Shown here: positions 1-7,072 of the stretch, in pieces
How the letters are laid out: each line of letters opens with the position of its first letter
Position numbering within the stretch: the stretch's first letter is position 1
DNA from: Anaerolineae bacterium
Lineage (GTDB): Bacteria; Chloroflexota; Anaerolineae; Aggregatilineales; UBA2796
Direction: 5' to 3'
NCBI GenBank assembly: GCA_020851855.1
Contig: JADZBY010000528.1
Coordinates: 1-12,545 of the forward strand
DNA length: 12,545 bases
Notes under the pieces: generated by a model
Seen by the model: the letters and a program-made list of their open reading frames with translations, nothing else
What the model was told of the DNA's origin: nothing
The model's database searches: none
Program-made: the position numbers and the translations under genes

Positions 1-3000
1 GCATGTGTCGGTAAATGGTCCTGCTGGCCCGCGCGCCGGGATCAATGAAGTTGATATATTGGCCGGTGAGGCGTCCAACCGCATCAAATGTGAAAAGTGT
101 GCTGCGCTGCCGCACCGTCGCGTTCGAGTTGTCCAGCAGCTCGTCGCTGCGGATCATGCGCCCCAACGTGTCGTACTCGAAGGAGCTGAGGATGTCGCGG
201 TCGGGGGTTGGATCGGCGCTCGCGCTGATGTCATCGAAGGAAACGCACGCGCCGCTTGAGGACGTCAGGACGACACTGGACGGATTGATAACGCGGGCGC
301 GAAGCCGGTTCAGGCCGTCGTAGCACATCCGCGTTTCCTGGTCGAGCGCATTGCGCGTGTAGACGAGGTTTCCGACCTCATCGTACTCGAAATACGTGCG
401 AATGTCCTTGTCAGGTTCCGTTCCGGTTATGTTGTACACACAGGTTGGCCCTGTGGGCACGTTTCCGGATGGATTGACTACCTGAAGTAGTGGCCGATTC
501 TGCCCATCATAGCACGTCCTTGTCACAGCGCCGGCAGCATCACTTACTTCGACAACATTGCCGAGTTCATCGTACGAATACTCAATGATAAGGTCCTGGT
601 CAGGGGCGGAGTAGCTTGGCCTCGGATAGTTACAGTTGGGTTGAAAGGCATTCGCCGGATTGTTCGCTGCGCTGGCGTCGGCATTCAAGACGCGGGTGAG
701 AGGACGCTGTAGCGTATCGTAGCAGGTGAGATCAGTCCGCCAGCGGGCTTGGTCGCCGTTGCGACCAGCCAGCGTGCGCACGCTTATCTGGTTGCCCGCC
801 AAGTCGTAGGCATAGAACGTTTCAATGTTCTTGTCGGGCGCGGTGACATTGTGTGCGCCGTCCGTGCCGATCTGGAAGTTCCGCACGACGCGGGTTACCT
901 GTCCGAGCGCGTCGTACTCGATCCTGGTAATGCGCACGGCATCGTTCTGGGCGCTGTTCGGAAACTGCGCACTCTGTGGGAATGGCTGCGGATTGACTGT
1001 AGGCAAATGCCCGGACACACGCCACTCGACAACGTCTGTCAGGCGTCCCACTCCATCGTACCGGTACGTCGTCGTCAGATTGTGATCTGGGTTGGACAGA
1101 TGATACGCGCCGCCGTCCGTGTAGTTGACAATAACACGGATAAGGTTTCCGGCTCTATCGTAGTCGAGCTTTGTGTCCCGACCTTGCGGGTCGCGCGTGC
1201 GTGTGGGTCGCCCTGCGCCATCAAACTCAAGCGCCTCGGTGATGAGGTTGGTATCGGGGGCGATGTAGCTAACATCGCATGATTCGCCATCGCCCACGTA
1301 GTTCTGAACGGTGTGCGTGCGCCGTCCCTGGGGATCATAACAGTAGAAGGTGGTGATTTCGACGCCGCCCAGCAGTTGCGTTTCGGACTTCAACAGGCCC
1401 GTTCCACGCCAATAATCGAGCCTGGTTTCGTTGCCAAGCGCATCCGTGATAGTCGTAGGCAACCAGTAGAAGTCCCGGTCATCGTAGTCATACGTAGTTG
1501 GCTCGCTGCGCGGATTCCGCACCTCGCGCACGCGATCATCCACGAAGGCGCTCGCGTCGGGATAAGCAGCCATGTAGCTCCACGTCGTTGGTGGTTGATT
1601 CCCCCGGCGCACCGATTGCAGCCGGACGCCATTTAACTCGTAGAGCTGGGAAACCACGTTACCTTTGGCGTCAACGATGCGAAGTACCTGGTAAAAATCG
1701 GAGTTCCATTCGACGCGCGTGGTATACGACTGCCTTTCCCCATGAGTGGTGACATGCGCCGTCGTCGATCTCAGGACGCCATTGTCAAAGGCATACGTGA
1801 GAACCGGCTCGCGGGCTGGTACGCTCGCCGGCCTATCATAGACTCTCACCTCATCGGCCAGGTATTCGAGCGAGACAATCGTACGCGACTCATCGTTGCT
1901 CTGAAACTGCTCGCGAACGCGGCACTGCCAGAGGGCGGTCGTCGCACACTGGGCCTCACCTGCCGCCTCGAAGACCTGACGCTCGACAACCTGTGCCGCC
2001 GGGTCGCGCACGGCGGTGAGCAGGGCGGTATGGTCACGATAGGCGTATGTCCAGTCATAACCACGCACATCCTTGGCGAGCGCCAACACGTCAACCACGT
2101 CACCTGTGTACTGCAACTTCACGCTTGGGCTATCCGCCGATCCCTGACAAGCCCTCGCGCCCGACAAGTCCAGGGACGCCCCGCGCCGATGATCGCAGAC
2201 CTCGATCAGGCGGTCTCTGCCCTCAGCGATGTCGCCTTCTATCTGGTAGGCGAACTCAAGATAGTTTTCATCTTCATCGTTGTTATCGTTATAGCTTTCA
2301 CTATCCGTGACGCGGTAGAGGTGCCCACGCTCGTTGTAGATGAGGTAGATAGGATTCCAGAGCGGCACCTCAGCGTTGCCGTTCCGATCCAGCACAGCGT
2401 CTCCATTCTGATTCGGCACGCGGTCGATGCGCACCAGCCGACCGTCGTTGTTGAAGGTGTAGCGCGTCTTGTCTGGAAATAGGACCAGGGTGTATTCGTG
2501 GTCCGATTCATTGTAGACCAGGCTGGCGAGCAAACCCGGCTCTGGATCGAAGACATAACCGTCGCCTGACGACTTCTGCTCGAAGACTTGTACACTACCG
2601 TTCGCTTCCTGGAAAAGGATCGCTACAGGCATCGTTTGCAGGACGGCGCCATTTGTCCCTTTGATCTGGTAATTCTCCGCGCGAAAGAGGCGCACGTTAT
2701 AGTTGTGGGTCCAGCCTGGGCCGAGAAGGGGCACTTCCTTGCCCGCCGTGATGCCATTTCCGATAGGTTGCCCGCCCGGTGCAGGTTCGCCGCCCATTGT
2801 TTCCGGCGCCCAGCGAATACGCATCGTCGAATAGGTGCGGTGAAAGGTCAGTGATTGACCGCGACCGTGAATACTCAGGTCTGTGGACGAGTACAGGTAA
2901 TGGCCGGTTGCGCTATTCACCGGGCGACCGATGAGCGGTTGGGTGTGGTACGCAGTGTTGGCCCGCATCGTGGCCTTATCCCAATCGTCGCCCGCGACTG

Positions 3001-4444
3001 CACCGGCGCTGATGCCGGGCTGCGGGCGGGCGAGCACGGGTGTTGTCAGGACGGCATCGCCGCCCACCCAGCGACCATCAAATGCGCTTGCCGCGTACCA
3101 GTTGCCGGTTTTGTCAAGCCATACGTTGCCGTCGAAAAACGAGAGCGCCGGCGCTACACTGACGCTTGAACAACCTGTTCCCGCACAGGCAGGGCGCACG
3201 GTCAGGATAGACCTTGAGGTTGCACGATCCACAATGTACGATGCCCGGTCGGCGGGGAAAGTCGTTATTGCCGCCCATGTTGCTCCGCCATCGGTGCTCT
3301 CAAACAGGCGCGGTGGGCCTTCCTGACTCAATGCGAAGATGTGCTCCTGGCCGCCGGGGTCCAGGTGACCATTCAATGTGCCCCGGATCGAGCTTGGCTC
3401 CACGCCGGCGAGCGTCCCTACACTGGCGCTGGTCCCGCCCACACTCGTGCTTAGCAACTGGTTTGGCCAAGAAGCCGAGCCTGGGACTCGCTCCAGAATC
3501 GAAAACATCTGGTCGGGGTTACGCCGGGAAATGTACATTGATTTGGGCTGTGACGAGCCATCTGGCAGAAATTGGCGATTTCCGTTCGGCGCTGGGGCTG
3601 TGACCTCGTACCAGGTCGCGCCTCGGTCATCGCTGCGGAAGATCATTAGGCTGCATGTACCCAGGCCATTGATCTCACCACACGTTTTGCCGGCGTACTG
3701 GATGAGGTACATCCGTCCGCTGGCCCCGATCGTTACGGCCCCCTGAAATCTGGCGTGGTAACGCAAGAAGTCACACCAGCCCAGGCCGCAGATGACCCAA
3801 TCCACATAAGCAGCGGGCAGGGCGCTGTCCGTCCAGGACATGCCATAGTCGGTGGACGTAACCTGAAAGACCGGGCAGGCAGCCCGGTTTGAGTTCTGTA
3901 CCGACATGAAGGCCATGACTCGGCCAGAAACAGCGGGGTCCGGGACAAGACGCTGAAGCATAGTCAGGTCGCAGTTACTGCCTTGTCCGGTTAGCGCATC
4001 GTAACGTACTTCAAGGTCTGCCCAGGAGATGGCAAGTGACCAGGTAGGAGTCGCCTGATCCAGGGTCTCGGTGCGCCAGATTCCCGCACTGCCAATTGCC
4101 CACGCCCGCGTATCAGGATGGAAGGGGTCTAGCGCGAAATCCGTGAGCGCGCCGACATTGGGCGGCGTGATATTGTGCCAGGTTGGTGTCGTCGCGCCCA
4201 AATCGAACGTGCGCCCGATCTGGCCTGCATTCATCACGTAGACTGGCTCGCCGCCGAAGGGTGAGGGCGGTGCGGCCTGCGGCTGCCAGTCAGAATCGGA
4301 GGGAGGAAGGCGCGTATCGGTGGTGGGCGTGTTCGCCGTCGGCGCTGTGAACGCGTATGCCAGCGCGGGAAAAGCTGTCCAGGAGATAAGGCTCAAGATG
4401 ATAAGGACGTCAACGATCACATGGAGCAGGCGACGACGGTCCAT
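1..4444 (-). CDS. Secreted Asp-box/RHS YD-repeat protein, partial (C-terminus beyond left edge)
   Basis: One frame stays open from ATG at 4444 to the window edge: 1481 complete codons ending at base 2, with no stop. The start has AGGAG (4457-4453) 8 nt upstream. Residues 1-29 form a signal peptide: an RRR n-region, a hydrophobic core and an ALA cleavage site. Residues about 30-480 carry three Asp-boxes, STDYGMSW (197-204), SDDRGATW (271-278) and STDGGATW (383-390), so a BNR-type beta-propeller is likely. Residues about 500-600 contain GRPVNSATGHYLYSSTDLSI and PGWTHNYNV, typical of the N-terminal part of RHS-type proteins (DUF6531-like). From about residue 985 onward there are many YD repeats, such as YDALGQVTRVV, YDELGNVVEV and YDEVGNLVYT. 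RHS/YD proteins form shells or cell-surface filaments and often end in a toxic or adhesive domain. That end is missing here, so the function is open. It is transcribed away from the sugar operon and probably unrelated to it. Confidence 0.93.
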   Translation of the reverse strand, partial: MDRRRLLHVIVDVLIILSLISWTAFPALAYAFTAPTANTPTTDTRLPPSDSDWQPQAAPPSPFGGEPVYVMNAGQIGRTFDLGATTPTWHNITPPNVGALTDFALDPFHPDTRAWAIGSAGIWRTETLDQATPTWSLAISWADLEVRYDALTGQGSNCDLTMLQRLVPDPAVSGRVMAFMSVQNSNRAACPVFQVTSTDYGMSWTDSALPAAYVDWVICGLGWCDFLRYHARFQGAVTIGASGRMYLIQYAGKTCGEINGLGTCSLMIFRSDDRGATWYEVTAPAPNGNRQFLPDGSSQPKSMYISRRNPDQMFSILERVPGSASWPNQLLSTSVGGTSASVGTLAGVEPSSIRGTLNGHLDPGGQEHIFALSQEGPPRLFESTDGGATWAAITTFPADRASYIVDRATSRSILTVRPACAGTGCSSVSVAPALSFFDGNVWLDKTGNWYAASAFDGRWVGGDAVLTTPVLARPQPGISAGAVAGDDWDKATMRANTAYHTQPLIGRPVNSATGHYLYSSTDLSIHGRGQSLTFHRTYSTMRIRWAPETMGGEPAPGGQPIGNGITAGKEVPLLGPGWTHNYNVRLFRAENYQIKGTNGAVLQTMPVAILFQEANGSVQVFEQKSSGDGYVFDPEPGLLASLVYNESDHEYTLVLFPDKTRYTFNNDGRLVRIDRVPNQNGDAVLDRNGNAEVPLWNPIYLIYNERGHLYRVTDSESYNDNNDEDENYLEFAYQIEGDIAEGRDRLIEVCDHRRGASLDLSGARACQGSADSPSVKLQYTGDVVDVLALAKDVRGYDWTYAYRDHTALLTAVRDPAAQVVERQVFEAAGEAQCATTALWQCRVREQFQSNDESRTIVSLEYLADEVRVYDRPASVPAREPVLTYAFDNGVLRSTTAHVTTHGERQSYTTRVEWNSDFYQVLRIVDAKGNVVSQLYELNGVRLQSVRRGNQPPTTWSYMAAYPDASAFVDDRVREVRNPRSEPTTYDYDDRDFYWLPTTITDALGNETRLDYWRGTGLLKSETQLLGGVEITTFYCYDPQGRRTHTVQNYVGDGESCDVSYIAPDTNLITEALEFDGAGRPTRTRDPQGRDTKLDYDRAGNLIRVIVNYTDGGAYHLSNPDHNLTTTYRYDGVGRLTDVVEWRVSGHLPTVNPQPFPQSAQFPNSAQNDAVRITRIEYDALGQVTRVVRNFQIGTDGAHNVTAPDKNIETFYAYDLAGNQISVRTLAGRNGDQARWRTDLTCYDTLQRPLTRVLNADASAANNPANAFQPNCNYPRPSYSAPDQDLIIEYSYDELGNVVEVSDAAGAVTRTCYDGQNRPLLQVVNPSGNVPTGPTCVYNITGTEPDKDIRTYFEYDEVGNLVYTRNALDQETRMCYDGLNRLRARVINPSSVVLTSSSGACVSFDDISASADPTPDRDILSSFEYDTLGRMIRSDELLDNSNATVRQRSTLFTFDAVGRLTGQYINFIDPGARASRTIYRHM

Positions 4445-4801
4445 AGCAGACGCTCCTGAGTGGGGCAGAGCGTAGCGAAAGCCTGGATACGGCCAGCCAG
4501 ATGAGGAGTACCGCGACGTAAGAGGCAGAGGGTATGTCGCGCTGACCGAATCCTCAATTCACATGAACAGCATAGAGGTTACTGCACAACGGACTGCTTA
4601 CTGTTTTGTCCAGATTTTCAGACAATTAGCTGTGGAGTTGATCATCGTTGTCTTTCTGAAGATAACTCTCTTGCAAACGACCGGGGGATATTAATGGCAA
4701 ACTGAACTCATGCGGGCACAGTAGAGATACTTCCGCTCAAACCAGGAAGGCAATCAGGATGAGCAAAAGAAACACGGGCCGGTCACGTCTCAAAATGCCA
4801 C
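4445..4801. other. Divergent intergenic region without a gene
   Basis: About 357 bases between the start of the minus-strand YD-repeat gene and the promoter of the plus-strand regulator gene. It is more AT-rich than the flanks, notably 4590-4700. I see no coding frame with a convincing product, no RNA gene and no clear sigma70 promoter on the minus strand. A weak inverted repeat, TTGTC-N10-GACAA, lies at 4606-4625. The promoter of the YD-repeat gene must lie here or overlap the regulator promoter. Confidence 0.6.
4453..4457 (-). promoter_or_regulatory. Shine-Dalgarno of the YD-repeat gene
   Basis: AGGAG on the minus strand lies 8 nt before ATG 4444. The signal peptide begins directly at this ATG, so the start is well placed. 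I could not identify a convincing promoter for this gene upstream. Confidence 0.75.
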
Positions 4802-4830
4802 TTGACAGATATGCCCACATTCACTATGCT
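4802..4830 (+). promoter_or_regulatory. Sigma70-type promoter of the gntR-led operon
   Basis: A perfect -35 box TTGACA (4802-4807) is followed after exactly 17 bp by TATGCT (4825-4830, four of six consensus bases). The expected transcription start is about 4837, giving a leader of roughly 43 nt before GTG 4880. The same bases could be read as a TTG start codon of a longer regulator. The promoter reading is better because the extension would contain both inverted repeats and has no ribosome binding site. Confidence 0.72.
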
Positions 4831-4842
4831 TGTCTCAAGACA
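4831..4842. promoter_or_regulatory. Inverted repeat at the transcription start, candidate operator 1
   Basis: TGTCT-CA-AGACA: two perfect 5-bp arms around a 2-bp centre. It directly abuts the -10 box and covers the expected start of transcription. Its size and GT...AC character fit operators of FadR-subfamily GntR regulators. Binding by the adjacent regulator is an inference. Confidence 0.5.
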
Positions 4843-4844
4843 TG

Positions 4845-4866
4845 GGATGTCCTACGTAGGGCATCC
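4845..4866. promoter_or_regulatory. 22-bp near-perfect palindrome, candidate operator 2 or leader hairpin
   Basis: The core CCTACGTAGG (4851-4860) is a perfect palindrome. It is extended by GGATG (4845-4849) and CATCC (4862-4866), leaving one non-complementary pair (T4850/G4861), so 10 of 11 pairs match. It ends 3 bases before the AGGAGG of the regulator gene. As DNA it is a good dimer-binding site. As RNA it could fold into a 9-bp stem (with one G-U pair) just before the Shine-Dalgarno. No second copy of the core was seen elsewhere in the window. Confidence 0.6.
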
Positions 4867-4869
4867 GAC

Positions 4870-4875
4870 AGGAGG
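4870..4875 (+). promoter_or_regulatory. Shine-Dalgarno that sets the regulator start
   Basis: AGGAGG ends 4 nt before GTG 4880. The spacing is short but the match is full. It favours GTG 4880 over the upstream TTG at 4802, which is better explained as a -35 box. Confidence 0.65.
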
Positions 4876-4879
4876 CAGA

Positions 4880-5596
4880 GTGAGCGCGAACCTTTTCGAG
4901 ACCGTCAAACGTCCGAGTGTGACCGAAACGATCATCGAGAACTTCAAGCAGGCGCTCATCGAGGGGCGCTTGCGACCGGGGCAACGCTTGCCCTCTGAAG
5001 CGGAGCTGGCCCAGCAAATCGGAACCGGGCGCAACGCTGTGCGCGAAGCGATCAAGATGTTGCAGGCCATGGGCGTGGTTGAGATTCAGCACGGTAACGG
5101 CAGTTATATCGTAGACAAGCCATCCGAGACGCTCCTCAGTCCCATTGTATTCGCGATCATGCTTCAGGCTGCGCCAGGCAAGGATTTGCTGGGGCTTCGC
5201 TCGCTGCTGGAGGTTGGGTACTGCCAACTCGCGGCGGAGAGCGCTACCGATGAGGACTGGACGGCGATTGAGCGCGCGAAGCAGGCTTTCGAGGAATACG
5301 CACATTCGCCGGGCTGGGATGCCGCAGAGCTGACACGTCGTGACCTCGAATTTCATTTTGCCCTGCTCGACGCCACCCACAACCCGCTCGTGATCCAGAT
5401 CGGGCGCACTGTCGAACAGCTTTTCCTGACATCCATCCGCAACACGCTGGCAGGCCTGGGCGACCTCAAATGGGCTATCGAAGGCCATCACCGCATCGTG
5501 CAAGCGGTGCGGGGAGGGGACCCGGAAACGATCCGCCAGAGTGTGGCACGAAGCCTCACCTATTGGGCGAAAGAAGTGGAGCACACAGACGAATAG
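4880..5596 (+). CDS. GntR-family transcriptional regulator, FadR/FCD type
   Basis: A 238-residue protein from GTG, the usual length of this class. Residues about 10-78 are a GntR winged helix-turn-helix (GRLRPGQRLPSEAELAQQ, then GTGRNAVREAIKMLQAMGVV and a GNGSYI wing). Residues about 95-235 form the all-helical FCD ligand-binding domain. In this domain family a metal is held by one Asp and three His. Here D155, H159 (DLEFH) and H204 (HHRIVQAV) are present, but the position of the last His appears to be S225 (VARSLTYW). FCD regulators usually repress sugar-acid or organic-acid catabolic genes and release DNA on effector binding. The gene leads the operon, 88 nt before the binding-protein gene with no obvious second promoter. 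It probably controls itself and the operon through the inverted repeats at 4831-4866. The effector is unknown. Confidence 0.93.
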   Translation: MSANLFETVKRPSVTETIIENFKQALIEGRLRPGQRLPSEAELAQQIGTGRNAVREAIKMLQAMGVVEIQHGNGSYIVDKPSETLLSPIVFAIMLQAAPGKDLLGLRSLLEVGYCQLAAESATDEDWTAIERAKQAFEEYAHSPGWDAAELTRRDLEFHFALLDATHNPLVIQIGRTVEQLFLTSIRNTLAGLGDLKWAIEGHHRIVQAVRGGDPETIRQSVARSLTYWAKEVEHTDE

Positions 5597-5674
5597 CGCT
5601 GTGTCCAGAAAGGAGGGCCGGGCTTACAGGCAGTCCTGCACTGGTCTTTTCAACCTCTAGCGCCGCTTTCTTTT

Positions 5675-5678
5675 GGAG
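5675..5678 (+). promoter_or_regulatory. Shine-Dalgarno of the binding-protein gene
   Basis: GGAG lies 6 nt before ATG 5685. An in-frame TTG at 5673 overlaps this site and has no ribosome binding site of its own, so ATG 5685 is preferred. Confidence 0.65.
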
Positions 5679-5684
5679 AAGAAG

Positions 5685-6974
5685 ATGAACAGACACTTGC
5701 TCGCACGCATTTTCGCCGTCGCCTTCGTGGTTATTCTGGTTGCGGCGGGAACGCTACAGGGGAACATCGCCACCGCCCAGGAAGAGGTCATCACGCTCGT
5801 GAGCTGGCGGCTCGGAACCGGGACCGAGGAGTTCGAACGCGAAACCTTCGAACTCTTTAACGCCAGCCACCCCAATATCCAGATCGTGTACGAGCCTGCC
5901 CTGGCCGGCTTGGACTGGAGCACGGAAGGGATGCAGAAGCTCCGCACGGCGTGGCTGAATGACGCGGGGCCGGATTTCCTGGGCGACATCAACGTCGGGG
6001 CAGACCTGCGCTCTCTGGTTGAAACCGGCGAGGTGTTCGATCTGACCGACGCCTACGCGGCGCGCGGCTGGGACCAGATGCCGCAGCAGTGGATCGACTG
6101 GGCAACCGTCGATGGCCGTATCTACGCGCTGCCCTTGGAAGTCCACCACAGCGGCGTCTTTTATAACAAGGGTATCTTCGCCGAAGTCGGCGTTGATGTG
6201 CCCACGACGTACCAGGAATTTCTGGATGTCTCCCAGGCGCTCAAAGACGCCGGTTACATCCCCTTCACCGTGGGCTTTGGCGGCGGCTGGCCTGCCGAGT
6301 ACCAGCTGACCAACTGGCTGTACCTTGCCGCCGACGATGAGCTGGTCAAAGCCTTCAATGCGGAAGTTCTTTGGACCGAATCCGAAGCGCTCCTGCAGGG
6401 CGTCACACGCTATCAGGAATACTTGCAGCAGTATTCCCTGCCAGACCTGAACGGCCTCACTATTGTGGAAGCCAACGATATGTGGTTCCAGGGCAAAGCG
6501 GCGATGACGTTCATGCATAGCGCCTGGAACGGACCCTCCCAGACTCCTCCGGAGTTCGAGATCGGCTTTTTCGTAGTGCCTCCCATGTTGGAATCGCCGA
6601 AGTGGTCGGGCGTGGGCGGCATTGGCGGTTCGTTTGTCATCGCCGCCGATTGCCCGCACCCCGAAGCCGTGTACGAGTTTATCGACTGGTACTTCGCGCC
6701 CGAACAGGCGACACGTACGCTGGTCAAGGCGAACACGGTAACGCCCTTTGCCTATGAACCACCCGCCGACATCGAGCCGTGGCTGGGTGAGCTGTACAGC
6801 GTGGTGTCGGCGCATCTGCCGACGGCGGGCGAAACCAACGTCGACTACCTGCCGCCCAATGTCGCCGTCGAATTTCGCACCGGCATCCAGGGGATGGTGG
6901 CTGGTGATCTGACGCCGCAGCAAGTGCTCGAGAACATCCAGACTGCACATCAGGCTTGGCTCGCTGAGCAGTAG
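5685..6974 (+). CDS. ABC sugar transporter, extracellular solute-binding protein (family 1)
   Basis: A 429-residue protein, full length for a CUT1 binding protein. Residues 1-31 are a signal peptide (MNRHLLAR, hydrophobic core, cleavage near ATA-QE). There is no lipobox cysteine, so it is predicted to be secreted rather than a lipoprotein. The mature protein begins with ITLVSWRLGTGTEEFERETFELFNASHP-type sequence (about residues 36-65), and about residues 147-195 hold the typical YALPLEVHHSGVFYNKGIF and VGVDVPTTYQEF segment of family 1 binding proteins. It captures a carbohydrate and delivers it to the permeases encoded next. Aromatic residues are frequent (FGGGWPAEYQLTNWLYL, HSAWNGP), as expected for a sugar site. 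The ligand cannot be deduced from sequence alone. A strong stem-loop follows the gene. Confidence 0.95.
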   Translation: MNRHLLARIFAVAFVVILVAAGTLQGNIATAQEEVITLVSWRLGTGTEEFERETFELFNASHPNIQIVYEPALAGLDWSTEGMQKLRTAWLNDAGPDFLGDINVGADLRSLVETGEVFDLTDAYAARGWDQMPQQWIDWATVDGRIYALPLEVHHSGVFYNKGIFAEVGVDVPTTYQEFLDVSQALKDAGYIPFTVGFGGGWPAEYQLTNWLYLAADDELVKAFNAEVLWTESEALLQGVTRYQEYLQQYSLPDLNGLTIVEANDMWFQGKAAMTFMHSAWNGPSQTPPEFEIGFFVVPPMLESPKWSGVGGIGGSFVIAADCPHPEAVYEFIDWYFAPEQATRTLVKANTVTPFAYEPPADIEPWLGELYSVVSAHLPTAGETNVDYLPPNVAVEFRTGIQGMVAGDLTPQQVLENIQTAHQAWLAEQ

Positions 6975-6990
6975 CGCTCAAGCACCTGGC

Positions 6991-7023
6991 CGTGGGAGCA
7001 AAGGTTGCTGCTTTGCTCCCACG
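6991..7023 (+). promoter_or_regulatory. Perfect 13-bp stem-loop between binding-protein and permease genes
   Basis: The left arm CGTGGGAGCAAAG (6991-7003) is the exact reverse complement of CTTTGCTCCCACG (7011-7023), with a 7-nt loop. It starts 16 nt after the binding-protein stop codon. No run of T follows (CTCTGGTTT), so it is not a classical terminator. Such hairpins commonly protect the 3' end of binding-protein mRNA or partly attenuate read-through, giving more binding protein than permease. That role is inferred. Confidence 0.8.
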
Positions 7024-7059
7024 CTCTGGTTTCAGATCATCCAGCCGCTCACATTGTAA

Positions 7060-7064
7060 AGGAG
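7060..7064 (+). promoter_or_regulatory. Shine-Dalgarno that sets the first permease start
   Basis: AGGAG (within TAAAGGAG) lies 8 nt before GTG 7073. Starting upstream at GTG 6992 would place the stem-loop inside the coding sequence and add an N-terminus unlike this family, so GTG 7073 is chosen. Confidence 0.75.
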
Positions 7065-7072
7065 TCGGTGAC

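Noticed and set aside
749..2482. Plus-strand frames of 177 and 246 codons
   Set aside because: Both are antisense to the YD-repeat gene, whose frame gives coherent YD motifs throughout. Their products have no recognisable domain.
4606..4625. TTGTC-N10-GACAA as an operator
   Set aside because: Only 5-bp arms with a long spacer in an AT-rich region; chance occurrence is likely.
4802..4879. TTG at 4802 as an earlier start of the GntR regulator
   Set aside because: The TTG is part of a TTGACA -35 box, no Shine-Dalgarno precedes it, and the extra residues would span the two inverted repeats. GTG 4880 has AGGAGG and gives the usual family length.
4759..4998. Plus-strand reading frame of 79 codons with a passable Shine-Dalgarno (AGGAAGG)
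   Set aside because: It overlaps the helix-turn-helix coding part of the regulator in another frame and its product is arginine-rich without recognisable features. The start lies upstream of the mapped promoter.
5609..5616. AAAGGAGG, a full Shine-Dalgarno-like site behind the regulator gene
   Set aside because: No ATG, GTG or TTG follows at a usable distance; the true binding-protein start has its own site at 5675.
5605..5644. Imperfect hairpin (CCAG..AGGA / TCCT..CTGG) followed by TCTTTTC as a terminator after the regulator gene
   Set aside because: Only two short 4-bp helices with mismatches and a weak T-run. It is not strong enough to call.
5754..6950. Minus-strand frame of 398 codons
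   Set aside because: Antisense to the clearly recognised binding-protein gene; a codon-bias shadow in high-GC DNA.
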